Positions 1 through 9,575 of a stretch of 50,110 nucleotides of DNA are shown in pieces. The DNA is from a bacterium (GTDB lineage: Bacteria > Verrucomicrobiota > Kiritimatiellia > CAIVKH01). The notes under the pieces are model-generated. The model searched no databases and was not told the DNA's origin. It saw nothing but the letters and a program-made list of their open reading frames with translations. Numbering within the stretch: position 1 is the stretch's first letter; each line of letters opens with the position of its first letter. A program made the translations under genes and the position numbers. The stretch is taken from NCBI GenBank assembly GCA_030432155.1, contig JAUIHQ010000003.1:1-50110 (forward strand), read 5' to 3'.

Positions 1-1
1 T

Positions 2-1981
2 CTCCCGCCCAACCCTCACCCCGCGATCAACGGACCTGCGACCAACTACCTGGTGCCGACCGACAACCCCTACATCGGCATCACCAACTTCTACGGCCAG
101 CCGGTCGATCCGGCCGAGGTTCGCACCGAGTTTTACGCCACCGGACTTCGCAATCCCTACCGCTTCACCTTCGACCCGGTCAACGGGGAGCTGCTTTGCG
201 CCGATGTCGGCCAGGGTTCCTGGGAAGAGGTGAACCTTATCACCAATGGGGGGAATTACGGCTGGGCGCAGCGGGAAGGGTTTGTCGCCTACAGCGGCGG
301 TACCCAGCCCGCATCCCTTTACACATCCCCCCTCCTCGCCTACCCGCACACCTGGAACACCAGTGTCCCGGCGTCGTTTCGCGGCAATTCCATCACCGGA
401 GGACGGGTCTACTACGGCACCAATATGCCCGCGCTGAACGGCCACTACATCTTTGCCGATTATGTATCCGGCAACATCTGGTCGATGACCCATGACGGGG
501 TTACCAACACGCTGTTCCAGCATTTGTTCAATGAGGGCGGTCCCATCACGTTCGGAGCGGATCCGCGAAACGGAGATATTCTCTTCGGCCGCATCAGCTC
601 CCTGACCGTCCGCCGTATCATCCAGTCGACGGAACCGACCAACGCCCTGCCGCCCACCCTCGCCGACACCGGGGTCTTCCAGGACCTGGAAACCCTCGAA
701 CCGTCGCGCGGGGTCGTCCCTTATGACCTGAACCTCCCCTTCTGGTCGGACAACGCGATCAAATCCCGCTGGTTCAACGCGCCCGGCACCAATCTTCTCA
801 TCACCTTCTCGCCCGATGCGCCCTGGGTCTTCCCCACCGGCATGATCTGGGTGAAGCACTTCGAGCTGGAACTGACCAACGGCGATCCCGCCTCGGCCCG
901 GCGCCTCGAAACCCGATTGCTGGTGAAAAACGGAACCACACCCGGCGGATATGGGGTGACCTACCGCTGGACCGATCCCCCGACCAACGCCGTACTCGTA
1001 CCCGAGGACGGCATGAACGAGGAAATCCTCATCGATGAAAGCGGCATCATCCGCACCCAGGTCTGGCGGTATCCGTCCCGCGGCGAATGCCTGGTCTGCC
1101 ATCAGACCGGCGCCGGATTCGGTCTCGGGTTTAACACGCCCCAGCTCAACCGCCCCTATCCGCACGCCGGCCTGACCACGAACCAGCTCACCGCCCTCGC
1201 CGATGCGGGCTATCTCGACACCCCGGTGGGCGACCCCTCCGCGCTTCGGCGTCTCGCACATGCCACCAACAGCGCCTACAGCCTCGAATATCGTGTCCGC
1301 TCATACCTGCAGGCCAACTGCGCACAATGCCACCGCCCCGGCGGATCCGGCATCGGCGCCATGGATGCCCGGATCTATCCTTCACTGCCCGAGGCCGGCC
1401 TGATCGATGCCGCGGTGAATGACGACTTCGGGAATCCGGCCTACCGGATCATCGTCCGTGGAGCTCCGACCAATTCCATGCTGCTTCACCGGATCAGCTT
1501 CCGCGGACCGGGCCAAATGCCGCCGCTGGCCAGCAACCTGATCGACACCCAGAATGTCGCGCTGGTCACGGCATGGATTCAATCCATTGCCGGCGACCTC
1601 ACGTTTGAAGAGTGGCAGGTGCTTCATTTCGGCAGCAGCGGCCATCCCGATGCGGCGGCCCATGCCGATCCCGATGAAGACGGCAATGACAATTCCACCG
1701 AATACCTGACCGGCACCCAGCCTACCAACAGCATGGACCGGTGGACCTTCGGTATCGGAACCGGGGCCGAGCCTCCGGCCGTCCGGTTTGAGCGAACCGC
1801 GAATACCGGGTTCGAAGTGGAGACGACGGAATCGCTGACCGATCCGCAGTGGCAGCGGGTGGATGATCCGGCCAACGCACCGATATTCAGCGCATCCGAC
1901 GAGATGGTCACCCTTCCGGTCACCGCGGGAACCAACAACGTAGAAGCCGGCCACTACCGGGCCCGGATCTACGACCCCTGA
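2..1981 (+). CDS. PQQ-dependent sugar dehydrogenase-like beta-propeller fused to c-type cytochrome domain (HNE_0200-like), 5' truncated by window edge
   Basis: Frame is open to the window start (LPPNPHPAINGPATNYLVPTDNP...). GLRNPYRFTFDP...DVGQGSWEEVNLI..GGNYGW is typical of soluble glucose/sorbosone dehydrogenases; LPFWSDNAIKSRW plus CLVCH and CAQCH heme motifs. Confidence 0.8.
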   Translation, partial: LPPNPHPAINGPATNYLVPTDNPYIGITNFYGQPVDPAEVRTEFYATGLRNPYRFTFDPVNGELLCADVGQGSWEEVNLITNGGNYGWAQREGFVAYSGGTQPASLYTSPLLAYPHTWNTSVPASFRGNSITGGRVYYGTNMPALNGHYIFADYVSGNIWSMTHDGVTNTLFQHLFNEGGPITFGADPRNGDILFGRISSLTVRRIIQSTEPTNALPPTLADTGVFQDLETLEPSRGVVPYDLNLPFWSDNAIKSRWFNAPGTNLLITFSPDAPWVFPTGMIWVKHFELELTNGDPASARRLETRLLVKNGTTPGGYGVTYRWTDPPTNAVLVPEDGMNEEILIDESGIIRTQVWRYPSRGECLVCHQTGAGFGLGFNTPQLNRPYPHAGLTTNQLTALADAGYLDTPVGDPSALRRLAHATNSAYSLEYRVRSYLQANCAQCHRPGGSGIGAMDARIYPSLPEAGLIDAAVNDDFGNPAYRIIVRGAPTNSMLLHRISFRGPGQMPPLASNLIDTQNVALVTAWIQSIAGDLTFEEWQVLHFGSSGHPDAAAHADPDEDGNDNSTEYLTGTQPTNSMDRWTFGIGTGAEPPAVRFERTANTGFEVETTESLTDPQWQRVDDPANAPIFSASDEMVTLPVTAGTNNVEAGHYRARIYDP

Positions 1982-1985
1982 CGGA

Positions 1986-3212
1986 TCATCCGGCGGAGAG
2001 GATCAGCGGGGGAACCAGCCAACCGCCGGCCAGCCACGCCAGCGCCAGGATGGCGGCCACAAAAAGGAAGCCGACGCCGCTTTCGTCACCATGATCATGG
2101 TGGTGATGCATTTCGTTTCCGCCAAGCCGCGTCCAGAGCAAGAAGCCGGCGGTCACGATCAGAAACAAGGCATTCAACACGAGCGTGAGATCCAGGGCGA
2201 AAAATGTGCGTTCCGTCATGCTGCGAACATGATCCGTATCCGGCAGAAGACCGGCGGCGGCAAATCCGTAATGCATCGCCACCGCGGTCACGACCAGGGA
2301 AACCAGCATCACGGCGAGGATGTAGAGAGCCATTTTCCAGCCGTAGTACGAGGCATGAATTCTCAGCACCGGAAACACCACGAGATCGCTGAAGATGAAG
2401 GCCATCACCCCGGCAAAGCTGACCCCGTTGCCGAACAGCACCGCAGCCAGCGGAATGTTGCCCATGGAACCGATAAACGTGAAGAACGCTGCTACCGGTC
2501 CAACGACGGCCTGAACCACGACATGCCAGAAGGAAAGCGGACCCTCTCCCGAACCGACAAACAGGGCCCTGAAAAACGAGGGGGGAATAAACGTTGCAAT
2601 GATCCCGGCCACCGTAAACCCGACGGTCACGTCCTTCCAGACCATGCCCCATTCCATCCCATAGGTTCGGGCCACCCGCAGCCACCCCGTCCGGCTTCGG
2701 ATCAACGTCCGCCAATCCGGCTCGTCATCATCCCCGTGACCATGCTCCTTTCGACGTGCATGCTCCCTTGCCTTCCTGATCAGGCCTTCCGGCTTTCGAA
2801 GGCGGACGAGGAGCCACATGCAAAGAATGAGGAGCAAGCCCCCCGCATATTCCCCGACGACGAACTGCCAGGAAAGGAAGACCGCGATGACGATACCGAG
2901 CTCAACCACGAGATTGGTTGACGCGAGGAGAAAAGCCAGGGAGGGAATCAGGCCGGCCCCCTTGGTGAACAGCGACCGGGTGGTGGACAGGGCGGCAAAC
3001 GAACAGGAGCTCGAAAGAAATCCGAAAAAGGCAGCCAGCCCCACACTGCCCGCACCCGCCCGGCCCATTGCCTTTTTCATTCGAGAACGGGTCACAAACA
3101 CCTGAATCATGCTGCTGATCAGATATCCGAGGGCAAACGCCCAGAAGGCGGTCCAGAAAAGTCCCACGGATGTTGCCGCAGAAGACTGCCAGCGCTCGAG
3201 GAAGCCATCCAT
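1986..3212 (-). CDS. ArsP/YraQ-like permease (PF03773-type) with His-rich loops
   Basis: Multiple TM segments; SSSCSFAALSTTRSLFTKGAG and ASTNLVVELGIVIAVFLSW. Start placed at internal Met (MDGFLERW) because the upstream extension is not membrane-like. Confidence 0.78.
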   Translation of the reverse strand: MDGFLERWQSSAATSVGLFWTAFWAFALGYLISSMIQVFVTRSRMKKAMGRAGAGSVGLAAFFGFLSSSCSFAALSTTRSLFTKGAGLIPSLAFLLASTNLVVELGIVIAVFLSWQFVVGEYAGGLLLILCMWLLVRLRKPEGLIRKAREHARRKEHGHGDDDEPDWRTLIRSRTGWLRVARTYGMEWGMVWKDVTVGFTVAGIIATFIPPSFFRALFVGSGEGPLSFWHVVVQAVVGPVAAFFTFIGSMGNIPLAAVLFGNGVSFAGVMAFIFSDLVVFPVLRIHASYYGWKMALYILAVMLVSLVVTAVAMHYGFAAAGLLPDTDHVRSMTERTFFALDLTLVLNALFLIVTAGFLLWTRLGGNEMHHHHDHGDESGVGFLFVAAILALAWLAGGWLVPPLILSAG

Positions 3213-3356
3213 CACACAGGCAAGACTACCAAAAGACGGCAAGCAATCAACCGGCGATCCAACCGGGCTCAATTGGATTGTCACTCCGGCCGGAATGATG
3301 AATAGTCCATATCCATACACCGGCAGACGCCGCATACAGACACAAGCAACAAGTGA

Positions 3357-3806
3357 ATGAGGAACGCACGTATGGCATCGAAGCAACACCGTTGGACCGT
3401 TATTCTTTTCCTGATCATCTCGTCATCATCGGCGTGGGCGACTGATTTCTTTGCCGGCATGCGGGTGTCTTCGCCCCTGGTCCTGAGCGGATCCGTGGGG
3501 ATCCGGGGCGGCTCGTACGGGGACGGGCTTTACCAGCCATCGGTGGAACTGGAGGCGGGCATCGGCGGCGGCCGGATCCTGGCCGGGCTCGACAATCTGG
3601 GCGACGGTTTCGGCGCGGGCGTCAAGGCGGTCTACATGCGCACATGGGGGGAGCCCATCGACGTCGATGAAGACCAGCAATATATCGGGGCGCTTCTGCT
3701 GCTGGGCTACGACCGCTTCACCGCGGAGCTGGGGGGATACCGGCTGGTGGAGGGCGATGAAGACGACGAATGGCTGAGCACCTTCGGCATCGGGTTCCGG
3801 CTGTAA
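3357..3806 (+). CDS. small exported protein, possibly beta-rich outer-membrane type
   Basis: Signal peptide-like N-terminus (RWTVILFLIISSSSAWA) then Gly-rich alternating segments; ends 2 nt before the convergent gene. Confidence 0.5.
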   Translation: MRNARMASKQHRWTVILFLIISSSSAWATDFFAGMRVSSPLVLSGSVGIRGGSYGDGLYQPSVELEAGIGGGRILAGLDNLGDGFGAGVKAVYMRTWGEPIDVDEDQQYIGALLLLGYDRFTAELGGYRLVEGDEDDEWLSTFGIGFRL

Positions 3807-3808
3807 CC

Positions 3809-4234
3809 TTACTTCTTGGATTTCCCGGCGCTCTTGCCCGCGGCTTTTTTCGCGGGCAGCTTGCCGGAGGGTTTGGCCGGCGCTTTTTTCGCCGCTGATT
3901 TCTTGCGGGGTTTGGGGGCCGGCTCCGGTTCCTCTCCCTCCTCATCAGGGGCACGATACTCTTCCTCGCGCTCTTCAGGGGGAAGGTCGTCGGGATTTTC
4001 GGGGTCGTATTCTCCGAGCTCTTCTTCCTCGGGTTCTTCGTCGTCGTCAACCAGGTCCTCGGGGGGAATTTCCCCGTCTTCCTCGATCAATCGTTCGACT
4101 TCCTCGTCGTCCTCAAGAAGCTCGTCGAGATTCTCCACATCCTCAAAGTCGGGACAGACTTCGCACTCTTCGTATTCTTCGTCCCCGTAATAGCCGGTAT
4201 CTTCATCCGGGTCGTAACTTGGATTCCGCACCAT
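3809..4234 (-). CDS. highly acidic protein with Lys/Ala/Pro-rich histone H1-like C-terminal tail
   Basis: About 105 aa dominated by D/E followed by KPRKKSAAKKAPAKPSGKLPAKKAAGKSAGKSKK. Confidence 0.6.
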   Translation of the reverse strand: MVRNPSYDPDEDTGYYGDEEYEECEVCPDFEDVENLDELLEDDEEVERLIEEDGEIPPEDLVDDDEEPEEEELGEYDPENPDDLPPEEREEEYRAPDEEGEEPEPAPKPRKKSAAKKAPAKPSGKLPAKKAAGKSAGKSKK

Positions 4235-4473
4235 CTCGATGCCTCCGTCTCCGTTGCGGGTTGCACTCCAGCCCGTTCATCGGCGCTTCCCATCCGCACC
4301 AGCAGGCTGTTGTCATGTTCTAGTGAAGCTGTTGCTCACCGCAATAAAAAATCACACCGTGCAGACGTTTTTTTCAAGGCCTTTCTCCGGGGCCTCGACC
4401 CGGAGATATCGCGGGGAGCTTGACCGGAAAAGGGGCGGGCTCGGAAAGGCACGTCTTCCGAGTATGTCCCGTC

Positions 4474-5085
4474 CTACGTATCCTCGCCCAGCTCGACGTT
4501 CCAGTATGCGAAGTCGAGGAAGTGGCTCCAGGTGTGATGGGGCTTCTTGGTGAACTGAATCTCCATGAACGGGCGCCATCGCGGCTTCTTGGGCTTCCGC
4601 ACAAGATGCATGTTCGCCTCTTCGGGCGTGCGGTTGGCTTTCCGGGCATTGCAGGGGATGCAGGAGCAGACCACATTCGTCCACGTGGTCAGGCCCCCGC
4701 GCTGGCGGGGGACGACGTGATCGATGTTGAGGTCGCTGCGGTCGAATTTGCGGTTGCAGTACTGGCAGGTGTTCTTGTCGCGTGCGAACACGTTCTGCCG
4801 GGTGAACTTCACATCCTTGTTCGGCATCCGGTCGAAGAACATCAACAGGATGATACGGGGAACCCGGATCCGGATGGAAACGGTATGGACAACATCCTCC
4901 GGATCGATCCGGTCCTGGGGCACGTCGCACCACTCGGCGAAGGAATAGGTATTGAACCCGGTATCCTCGTGACACACGACCTGGGCATGCCCGGTATAGA
5001 GAAGGGCAAAGGCCCGGTCGACCGTGCAGACGTTCACCGCCTGCCAGAGCCGGTTCAGCACAAGAACATGTTGGTCCAGCGACAT
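4474..5085 (-). CDS. HNH endonuclease family protein
   Basis: CQYCNRKF...LNIDHVVPRQRGGLTTWTNVVCSCIPCNARKANRTPEEA: canonical HNH with two CxxC pairs. Confidence 0.87.
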   Translation of the reverse strand: MSLDQHVLVLNRLWQAVNVCTVDRAFALLYTGHAQVVCHEDTGFNTYSFAEWCDVPQDRIDPEDVVHTVSIRIRVPRIILLMFFDRMPNKDVKFTRQNVFARDKNTCQYCNRKFDRSDLNIDHVVPRQRGGLTTWTNVVCSCIPCNARKANRTPEEANMHLVRKPKKPRWRPFMEIQFTKKPHHTWSHFLDFAYWNVELGEDT

Positions 5086-5254
5086 TGCAGTCTCTCCCCG
5101 CCGCCCGCTCCGCCGGACAGCGGCATCGTCAAAAGGTATCGGAAGCTATCCGATCCGTGAATACGTTGTCAACGTTGTGCGCGTTTGGTTTATGTAAGAT
5201 GACCGCGATCCGGCCGCGTGACATTCTGTCCCACATCGGGTACAGTGGAGCGAG

Positions 5255-6451
5255 ATGAAGTCCGCCTTTCTGGAAAAACTGATCGAACGCCTGGACAAGC
5301 TCGATGCCGGCAGCCTGCAGTCTCACTTCCTTCATCTCGCAGCGGAGAAGGGGCTGCTGGAGACGATCTTTCATGCCATCCAGGAGGGCATCATCGTCCT
5401 CGATGAGCACGGCCGCATTTCCTTCGCCAACCGCGCGGCGGAGAAGCTTCTCGGGTTCGAGGCGGAGAAGGTCGAAGGCCAGTCGATCAGCCGGTACCTG
5501 CGGGAGGTGGACTGGGACCTGATCATGGACCTCGACGAGGGCGAGTGGTCACGGCTGGTCAGCCGTGAAATCGAAATCACCTACCCGATCCACCGGTACC
5601 TTGATTTTTACATCGTGCCGATCGCCCCGGAAACAGAAGCGGAAAGGGGGGCGGTGGTGATCCTTCGCGATGTGACCCGTGAACGGCTGAACGAAAGCCG
5701 CACCATCGAATCGGAACGGCTCAACGCCATCACCCTGCTGGCCGCCGGGGTCGCGCACGAGATCGGGAATCCCCTCAACTCCCTGACCATTCATCTTCAG
5801 CTTCTCGAACGCGAAATCCGCGATCCGTCGCCGGACCCGGAGGAGTCGCTGTCCGAGCTGCTCGGCGTGGCCCAGCGGGAGGTGGAGCGGCTCGACCGGA
5901 TCATCACCCAGTTTCTCAAGGCGCTCCGCCCCACCCAGCCCGGCTTCGAAAAGGCCGCCGTTCCGGAGATTGTCGAGGACACCCTCCAGTTTCTCCGTCA
6001 CGAGCTCGAAGACCGGGATATTATCGTCGAGACCGATGTGGAAGACGACCTGCCCCTCGCGCTGGTGGATCGGAACCAGATCAAGCAGGCCTGTTTCAAC
6101 ATCATTCGCAACGCGATGCAGGTCATGACCCACGGCGGGCTGCTGAAGATCATGATCGGACGAAACGACCGGTTTGTCTTCCTTTCGTTCAAGGACTCCG
6201 GACCCGGCATCCCGCCCGACGACCTCGGAAGTATTTTCGAACCGTACTACACGACCAAGTCCGAGGGCTCGGGACTGGGGCTGATGATTGTCCAACGGAT
6301 CATCCGCGATCACGGCGGCGAAATCGAAGTGCATAGCGAGCCGGGCCACGGCACGACCTTCACGCTCTTCCTGCCGAGGGATCAGCGTCGCATCCGCATG
6401 CTCGCCGAAGGCGGCGGCGGTTCCGTCGCGAACGGAAAGGCGGAAGCATGA
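5255..6451 (+). CDS. PAS-containing sensor histidine kinase (NtrB/AtoS-like)
   Basis: PAS segment (ILDEHGRISFANRAAEKLLGF), H-box GVAHEIGNPLNSL, N/G boxes (NIIRNAMQ, DSGPGIPPDD, GSGLGLMIVQRI). Confidence 0.93.
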   Translation: MKSAFLEKLIERLDKLDAGSLQSHFLHLAAEKGLLETIFHAIQEGIIVLDEHGRISFANRAAEKLLGFEAEKVEGQSISRYLREVDWDLIMDLDEGEWSRLVSREIEITYPIHRYLDFYIVPIAPETEAERGAVVILRDVTRERLNESRTIESERLNAITLLAAGVAHEIGNPLNSLTIHLQLLEREIRDPSPDPEESLSELLGVAQREVERLDRIITQFLKALRPTQPGFEKAAVPEIVEDTLQFLRHELEDRDIIVETDVEDDLPLALVDRNQIKQACFNIIRNAMQVMTHGGLLKIMIGRNDRFVFLSFKDSGPGIPPDDLGSIFEPYYTTKSEGSGLGLMIVQRIIRDHGGEIEVHSEPGHGTTFTLFLPRDQRRIRMLAEGGGGSVANGKAEA

Positions 6452-7851
6452 AACACAAGCCCCGCATCCTGATTGTCGACGACGAAAAAAATGCGCGGGA
6501 GGGACTCGCCCGGGCGCTCAAGCGCCACTACGACGTGTCCCTCGCCGACAGCGGCAAAGCGGCGCTGGACCTGCTGGCCGAGTCGCCATTCGACCTCATG
6601 CTCAGCGATGTACGGATGCCCGGCATCGACGGCCTGACCCTTCTGCAGCGGGTTTTGGCCATTCCCCGGCACCCGGTCTGCATCATGCTCACCGCCTACG
6701 GGTCCATCGAGATGGCGGTCGAGGCGATGAAACGCGGGGCGTACGATTTCCTGACCAAGCCGATCAACCTGGACCGCCTGGACATCCTCGTCAAGCGGGC
6801 CCTCGAATCACGCACCATGGAGCAGGAAAATCGGCGCCTGCACGAGCAACTCGACGCCCGGTACGGCCTTGAGAATATCATCGGCCAGTCGGCGGGCATG
6901 CAGGAGGTGTTCGACACCATCCGCCAGGTCGCGGATTCGCGGGCCACCGTCCTCGTGCAGGGCGAAAGCGGAACCGGCAAGGAGCTGGTGGCGCACGCCA
7001 TTCACCGCCTCAGCTCCCGCTCGCGCGGTCCGTTCATCCCCGTCCACTGCGCAGCCCTCACCTCGACCCTCCTTGAAAGTGAACTGTTCGGCCATGAGCG
7101 GGGGGCGTTCACCGGGGCCTCGGAACAGCGGCAGGGCCGGTTCGAGCTGGCCGACGGGGGTACCTTGTTCCTCGATGAAATCGGAGAAATCGACGCCAAC
7201 ACCCAGGTCAAGATTCTGCGGGTGCTGGAAGAACGCCGCTTCGAGCGGGTCGGCGGCCGGGCCACCATCGATGTCGATACCCGGCTGATCGCGGCGACCA
7301 ACCGCGACCTCCGGGCCATGGTGGACGAGGGCGAATTCCGGGAAGACCTGTTCTACCGGTTGTATGTGGTGGTCATCACCATCCCGCCGCTGCGGGACCG
7401 GCGGGAGGATATCCCCCTGCTGGCCCATCACTTCATCCGTCAGTATGCCGAGGACAACCGGCGCGAAATCGAGGACATCACCCCCGACGCGATGGCCGCA
7501 CTGACCGAATACGACTGGCCCGGGAACGTCCGGGAACTGCGAAACGCCATGGAGCGCATGGTGGTGCTGGCCCGAGGCGGCAAACTGACCCTTCGCGATA
7601 TCCCGCCGGACATCCGGGGCGAGTCCGGCCGGCGCCCGACCGGCCATGGACAAGAGGACATTTCCAAGGCACACTCCATGGAGGACGCCGAACGCAGCAT
7701 GATCATCCGCGCCCTTCGGGAGAACAACAACAACCGGACCAAGGCGGCGAAACAGCTCGGCATCAGTCGCCGGACCCTGCACCGGAAACTGAACGAATAC
7801 GGCTTGCGGGCGGACGAACAGACAGGAAACGGCAACGAGAGGAGAACCTAA
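6448..7851 (+). CDS. sigma-54-dependent response regulator (NtrC/AtoC-like)
   Basis: Receiver LIVDDEKNAREGL...LSDVRMPGIDG; Walker A GESGTGKE; GAFTGA loop; Fis-type HTH NRTKAAKQLGISRRTLHRKL. ATGA overlap with the kinase. Confidence 0.95.
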   Translation: MKHKPRILIVDDEKNAREGLARALKRHYDVSLADSGKAALDLLAESPFDLMLSDVRMPGIDGLTLLQRVLAIPRHPVCIMLTAYGSIEMAVEAMKRGAYDFLTKPINLDRLDILVKRALESRTMEQENRRLHEQLDARYGLENIIGQSAGMQEVFDTIRQVADSRATVLVQGESGTGKELVAHAIHRLSSRSRGPFIPVHCAALTSTLLESELFGHERGAFTGASEQRQGRFELADGGTLFLDEIGEIDANTQVKILRVLEERRFERVGGRATIDVDTRLIAATNRDLRAMVDEGEFREDLFYRLYVVVITIPPLRDRREDIPLLAHHFIRQYAEDNRREIEDITPDAMAALTEYDWPGNVRELRNAMERMVVLARGGKLTLRDIPPDIRGESGRRPTGHGQEDISKAHSMEDAERSMIIRALRENNNNRTKAAKQLGISRRTLHRKLNEYGLRADEQTGNGNERRT

Positions 7852-7853
7852 TC

Positions 7854-9575
7854 ATGCAACCACGCTCCATCGAATCGCGTATTCAGGATCTCGTCTACAA
7901 CGTCGATGTCGGCATCGGTCTCAAGCTGACCAAGGCGGGGATGTTCCTCCTGTTCATCTTTTTCATCATGACGATTTATACCGCCACCCAGTTCTTCGGC
8001 CTGAGGGACGCGGAGGCCATGGACTATGCGCAACTGGGCCGCAACATTGCCCAGACCGGCTCGTTCGAGACCAAGGTCATCCGTCCCGCAGCCATCTGGT
8101 TCCTCAGCGAAAAGCGCGGTGAAGAAGCCGTCAACCTGCTTCAGCACCCCGACCTCTTTCACCCGCCCCTGTATCCGCTGCTCCTTGCCGGGGGGTTCAA
8201 GGTTTTCGGATCGTCGTTTCCATCCGATGAAATCTTCAAGGCCATCCCTCCGGAGCAGTGGGTCATCACCCCGCTGAATCATACCTGTACGCTGGTCACC
8301 GCGTTTCTTCTGTTCCTGGCCGCCCGGCGTTTCTTTGATCCGCGAATCGCCATTTTCGCGGTGTCGGTGTTTGCGCTGAGCGACATCGTCTGGAACACCA
8401 GCATTTCCGGACTCAACCTGTCGCTGCTGATGATGCTGGCCACGTTCGCGTTCTATTTTCTCCTGTCCGCCCATGAACGGCTGCAGGAAGACATGCCGCT
8501 CAAGACATGGCTGATCCCGGTGGCCCTGTCCGGCCTGTTTTGCGGACTGGCCGTCCTTACCCGTTACGCCGGCGTCGTGGTGTTCCTGGCCGGGCTCATC
8601 TATCTTCTGAGCGCTGTCCGCACCCGGCCCGCGCTGGCCGCCGGGGTGTTCGGGGGTGTGTTTCTTCTCGTCATCAGTCCATGGCTGGTGAGGAACATGA
8701 TTGTCGCCGGCAATCCCTTTGCCATGGCGCTGTATGCCGCGTTCAATCCCGCCTCATCCGACATGCCATTTGCCTACGAGCAGATGTTGCATCCGGACGC
8801 AATCACCTCCCCGATGCGGGATCTCCAGATCAAGTTTCTCGTGAACCTGAAGTCGATTTTCGAACAGGACCTGTTCCTGGCGGGCGGCGGGCTGTTGACG
8901 TCCCTGTTTCTCGTGACCTATTTCTTCTCCTTTGTGCGCGACCATATCCGCCAGTTCCGGTGGGCGCTGCTGGCGGGGATCGGCGCACTGGTACTGCTCG
9001 CATCGGCATTCGGGGCCACCACGTCCCGGGCCCTGATGATCTTCATGCCCTTTATCATCCTCTACGGCCTGACGTTTTATTTCATCCTGCTCGACCGGTT
9101 GCAGATCACGATCCCCCTGGTGCGGGCCGGTATTCACGCCGCGGTGATCGCGGCCTGCGCCCTTCCGCTGGTTATGACCATCCTTCCCCCCCGGGCCGCC
9201 CTGCCCTATCCGCCGTACAACCCGGCGATGATTTCCCATGTGACGAGGATGCTGGAGCAGGACGAATTGATCTGTTCGGATATTCCGTGGGCCACGGCCT
9301 GGTATGGCGATCAACCCTCGCTGCTGTTGCCGAACCAGATCGACGACTTTTATTCCATCAACGATTTGAGGAAACGGATCAGCGGCCTGTATTTCACGAC
9401 CGTGACCCGGGATCTGCCGTTTGTGCGGTCGTTGATGACAGGCCCCTACAGCTCGTGGTACCCGATCTTCCGGGAACGGATCCCCGCGGATTTTCCGCTG
9501 AAGGAAGCGTTCTTCCTCCATCAGAAGGATCAGTTGTTCCTTACGGACCGTCCGAGATGGCTGGAGCAGCGTTGA
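7854..9575 (+). CDS. GT39/ArnT-like membrane glycosyltransferase
   Basis: Multi-TM; early DAEAMDYAQLGRNIA and HPPLYPLLLAGGFKVFG motifs typical of the GT-C fold. Confidence 0.75.
   Translation: MQPRSIESRIQDLVYNVDVGIGLKLTKAGMFLLFIFFIMTIYTATQFFGLRDAEAMDYAQLGRNIAQTGSFETKVIRPAAIWFLSEKRGEEAVNLLQHPDLFHPPLYPLLLAGGFKVFGSSFPSDEIFKAIPPEQWVITPLNHTCTLVTAFLLFLAARRFFDPRIAIFAVSVFALSDIVWNTSISGLNLSLLMMLATFAFYFLLSAHERLQEDMPLKTWLIPVALSGLFCGLAVLTRYAGVVVFLAGLIYLLSAVRTRPALAAGVFGGVFLLVISPWLVRNMIVAGNPFAMALYAAFNPASSDMPFAYEQMLHPDAITSPMRDLQIKFLVNLKSIFEQDLFLAGGGLLTSLFLVTYFFSFVRDHIRQFRWALLAGIGALVLLASAFGATTSRALMIFMPFIILYGLTFYFILLDRLQITIPLVRAGIHAAVIAACALPLVMTILPPRAALPYPPYNPAMISHVTRMLEQDELICSDIPWATAWYGDQPSLLLPNQIDDFYSINDLRKRISGLYFTTVTRDLPFVRSLMTGPYSSWYPIFRERIPADFPLKEAFFLHQKDQLFLTDRPRWLEQR

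Noticed and set aside
3816-4190. 124-aa Ser/Gly-rich ORF
   Set aside because: Mirror of the acidic/KA-rich minus-strand gene; Ser-rich run is the complement of Asp/Glu codons.
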